Source of the DNA: an uncultured Oxalobacteraceae bacterium
Lineage (GTDB): Bacteria > Pseudomonadota > Gammaproteobacteria > Burkholderiales > Burkholderiaceae
Assembly: GCA_946479705.1 (NCBI GenBank)
Contig: CAMLHI010000104.1
Location: forward strand, 1 to 7,215
Direction of reading: 5' to 3'
Length of the DNA: 7,215 nt
Positions within the stretch are counted from its first letter, which is position 1. Each line of letters opens with the position of its first letter. Position numbers and translations under genes: made by a program. Of the stretch, positions 6,571-7,215 are shown in pieces. The notes beneath the pieces were generated by a model, which made no database searches, was not told the origin of the DNA, and saw only the letters and a list, made by a program, of their open reading frames with translations.

Positions 6571-6603
6571 GGCGGCATGGGCGCGATCGTTCATCAATAC
6601 GAT
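6542..6603 (+). promoter_or_regulatory. PIP box (hrpII box) promoter of the amidohydrolase-like effector gene
   Basis: TTCGC (6542-6546), 15 bases, TTCGC (6562-6566), 31 bases, then TACGAT (6598-6603) match the PIP box plus YANNNT -10 arrangement exactly. The predicted start near 6610 gives a leader of about 52 bases to the ATG at 6662. The inner half-sites of this box and of the leftward box are 24 bases apart. Confidence 0.9.
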
Positions 6604-6661
6604 TGGCCTGTGCCTCATGTCACGCGTGGGGCAGTCAGCCACTTACACTCAAGGAAACCAT

Positions 6662-7215
6662 ATGACACGCATTAATGAAGCCCCCCCGCAGTGGCCGCTG
6701 TCGGCACCGGACCCTGCCTCCAGCAAGCCTTCCACCTCCAGCGCGCCGGCCGGCGCGGGCAGCACGAGCGGCGCGGCGCCGGGCGGTGCCGCGCCCAGGC
6801 CCTCCAGCAGCTCGGGCAACCGCATCCGGATCAACATGACGCGCGTGTTCAGCGACAAGAGTATGTCGGTCAACGTGCACGATCTGCCTGTACCCGCCGA
6901 GGGCGCGCACTTCTCCTCCGTGCGCGAGTCGGGCAAACTGGCCGGTATGGTCACCTCCACGCTCGACAAGATGGCGGCAGGCGAGACCCATGCGCAGCTG
7001 CGGAAGGTGCTGGACGCCAAGCTGGAGACCGGCCACTGGATGTCGGATTCGCACTTTCACCCCACCAACTACGCCCAGCAAGGCATGGTGCCGCGCGAAA
7101 TGCTCAAGATGATGGACGAGGCGGGCATTCACCGCTCCGTGATGTCGCCGATTCCGACCGACGTCATGCCGTGCGGCGATCACGGCGATCACAATCACAT
7201 CCCGGCCGAGTCGTA
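6662..7215 (+). CDS. Putative type III effector with amidohydrolase-like domain (3' end outside window)
   Basis: The gene runs off the right edge after 184 complete codons. AAGGAA (6651-6656) lies 5 bases before the ATG, and a complete PIP-box promoter lies upstream. Residues 1-52 are a disordered leader rich in Ser, Pro, Ala and Gly (MTRINEAPPQWPLSAPDPAS..., SSSSGN), as expected of a type III secretion signal; there is no Sec signal. About 55-125 is a mixed segment (NRIRINMTRVFSDKSMSVNV, then an amphipathic helix with LRKVLDAKLE). The segment MSDSHFHPTNY (127-137) has the D-S-HxH form of the first strand of metal-dependent amidohydrolase barrels (His131, His133). It is followed by VPREMLKMMDEAGIHRSVMSPIP (143-165), which fits the next helix and strand of the amidohydrolase-2 type. 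A His-rich GDHGDHNHIP (172-181) may add metal ligands or form a loop. The remaining metal ligands and the substrate are beyond the window. I do not recognise a named effector. Confidence 0.8.
   Translation, partial: MTRINEAPPQWPLSAPDPASSKPSTSSAPAGAGSTSGAAPGGAAPRPSSSSGNRIRINMTRVFSDKSMSVNVHDLPVPAEGAHFSSVRESGKLAGMVTSTLDKMAAGETHAQLRKVLDAKLETGHWMSDSHFHPTNYAQQGMVPREMLKMMDEAGIHRSVMSPIPTDVMPCGDHGDHNHIPAES

Noticed and set aside
6635..7198. A 187-codon minus-strand frame opposite the amidohydrolase-like gene
   Set aside because: The plus frame has a ribosome binding site, a promoter and a recognisable HxH motif. The minus frame is rich in Arg, His and Gly and would run across the divergent gene's leader.
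1..7215. tRNA or rRNA genes, CRISPR arrays and insertion sequences
   Set aside because: No clover-leaf-like gene, no regularly spaced repeats and no transposase or terminal inverted repeats were seen on either strand.

Overview
This very GC-rich window most likely comes from a betaproteobacterium of the order Burkholderiales that carries a plant-pathogen-type (Hrp2 group) type III secretion system. That follows from an HrpB/HrpX-type AraC regulator at 1448-2896 and two matches to the promoter element this regulator family uses (PIP box / hrpII box) between 6455 and 6603. The genus cannot be decided from the sequence, and no secretion-apparatus gene lies in the window.

Layout. Bases 1-901 hold a small unknown two-helix membrane protein (215-457) followed by a glyoxalase-fold (VOC) protein (503-901), probably one short operon. 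Their codon use looks less GC-extreme than the rest. Bases 902-1447 hold no intact gene, but the minus strand carries a decayed piece of a slipin/stomatin (SPFH, Band 7) protein. The regulator follows on the plus strand. A perfect 15-bp hairpin (2954-2998) separates it from a convergent 1116-codon minus-strand gene (3001-6351) with the build of a large type III effector: a disordered Ser/Pro/Ala-rich N-terminus, a helical middle and a strand-rich C-terminal third. It may be a distant relative of the Ralstonia AWR (RipA) effectors. Diverging from it, a second gene starts at 6662 and runs off the right end. It has a Ser/Pro/Ala-rich leader followed by the start of what looks like a metal-dependent amidohydrolase barrel.

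Main result. The roughly 310-bp region between the two divergent genes holds two complete back-to-back promoters: TTCGC-N15-TTCGC-N32-CATACT reading left and TTCGC-N15-TTCGC-N31-TACGAT reading right. The four half-sites are exactly mirror-symmetric around 6529.5. The regulator expected to bind such boxes is encoded about 3.6 kb away. The simplest reading is a small pathogenicity locus: an HrpB-type activator plus a divergently transcribed effector pair that it switches on together with the secretion system. One of the pair may be an enzyme class (amidohydrolase) that I do not recognise among the well-known effectors.
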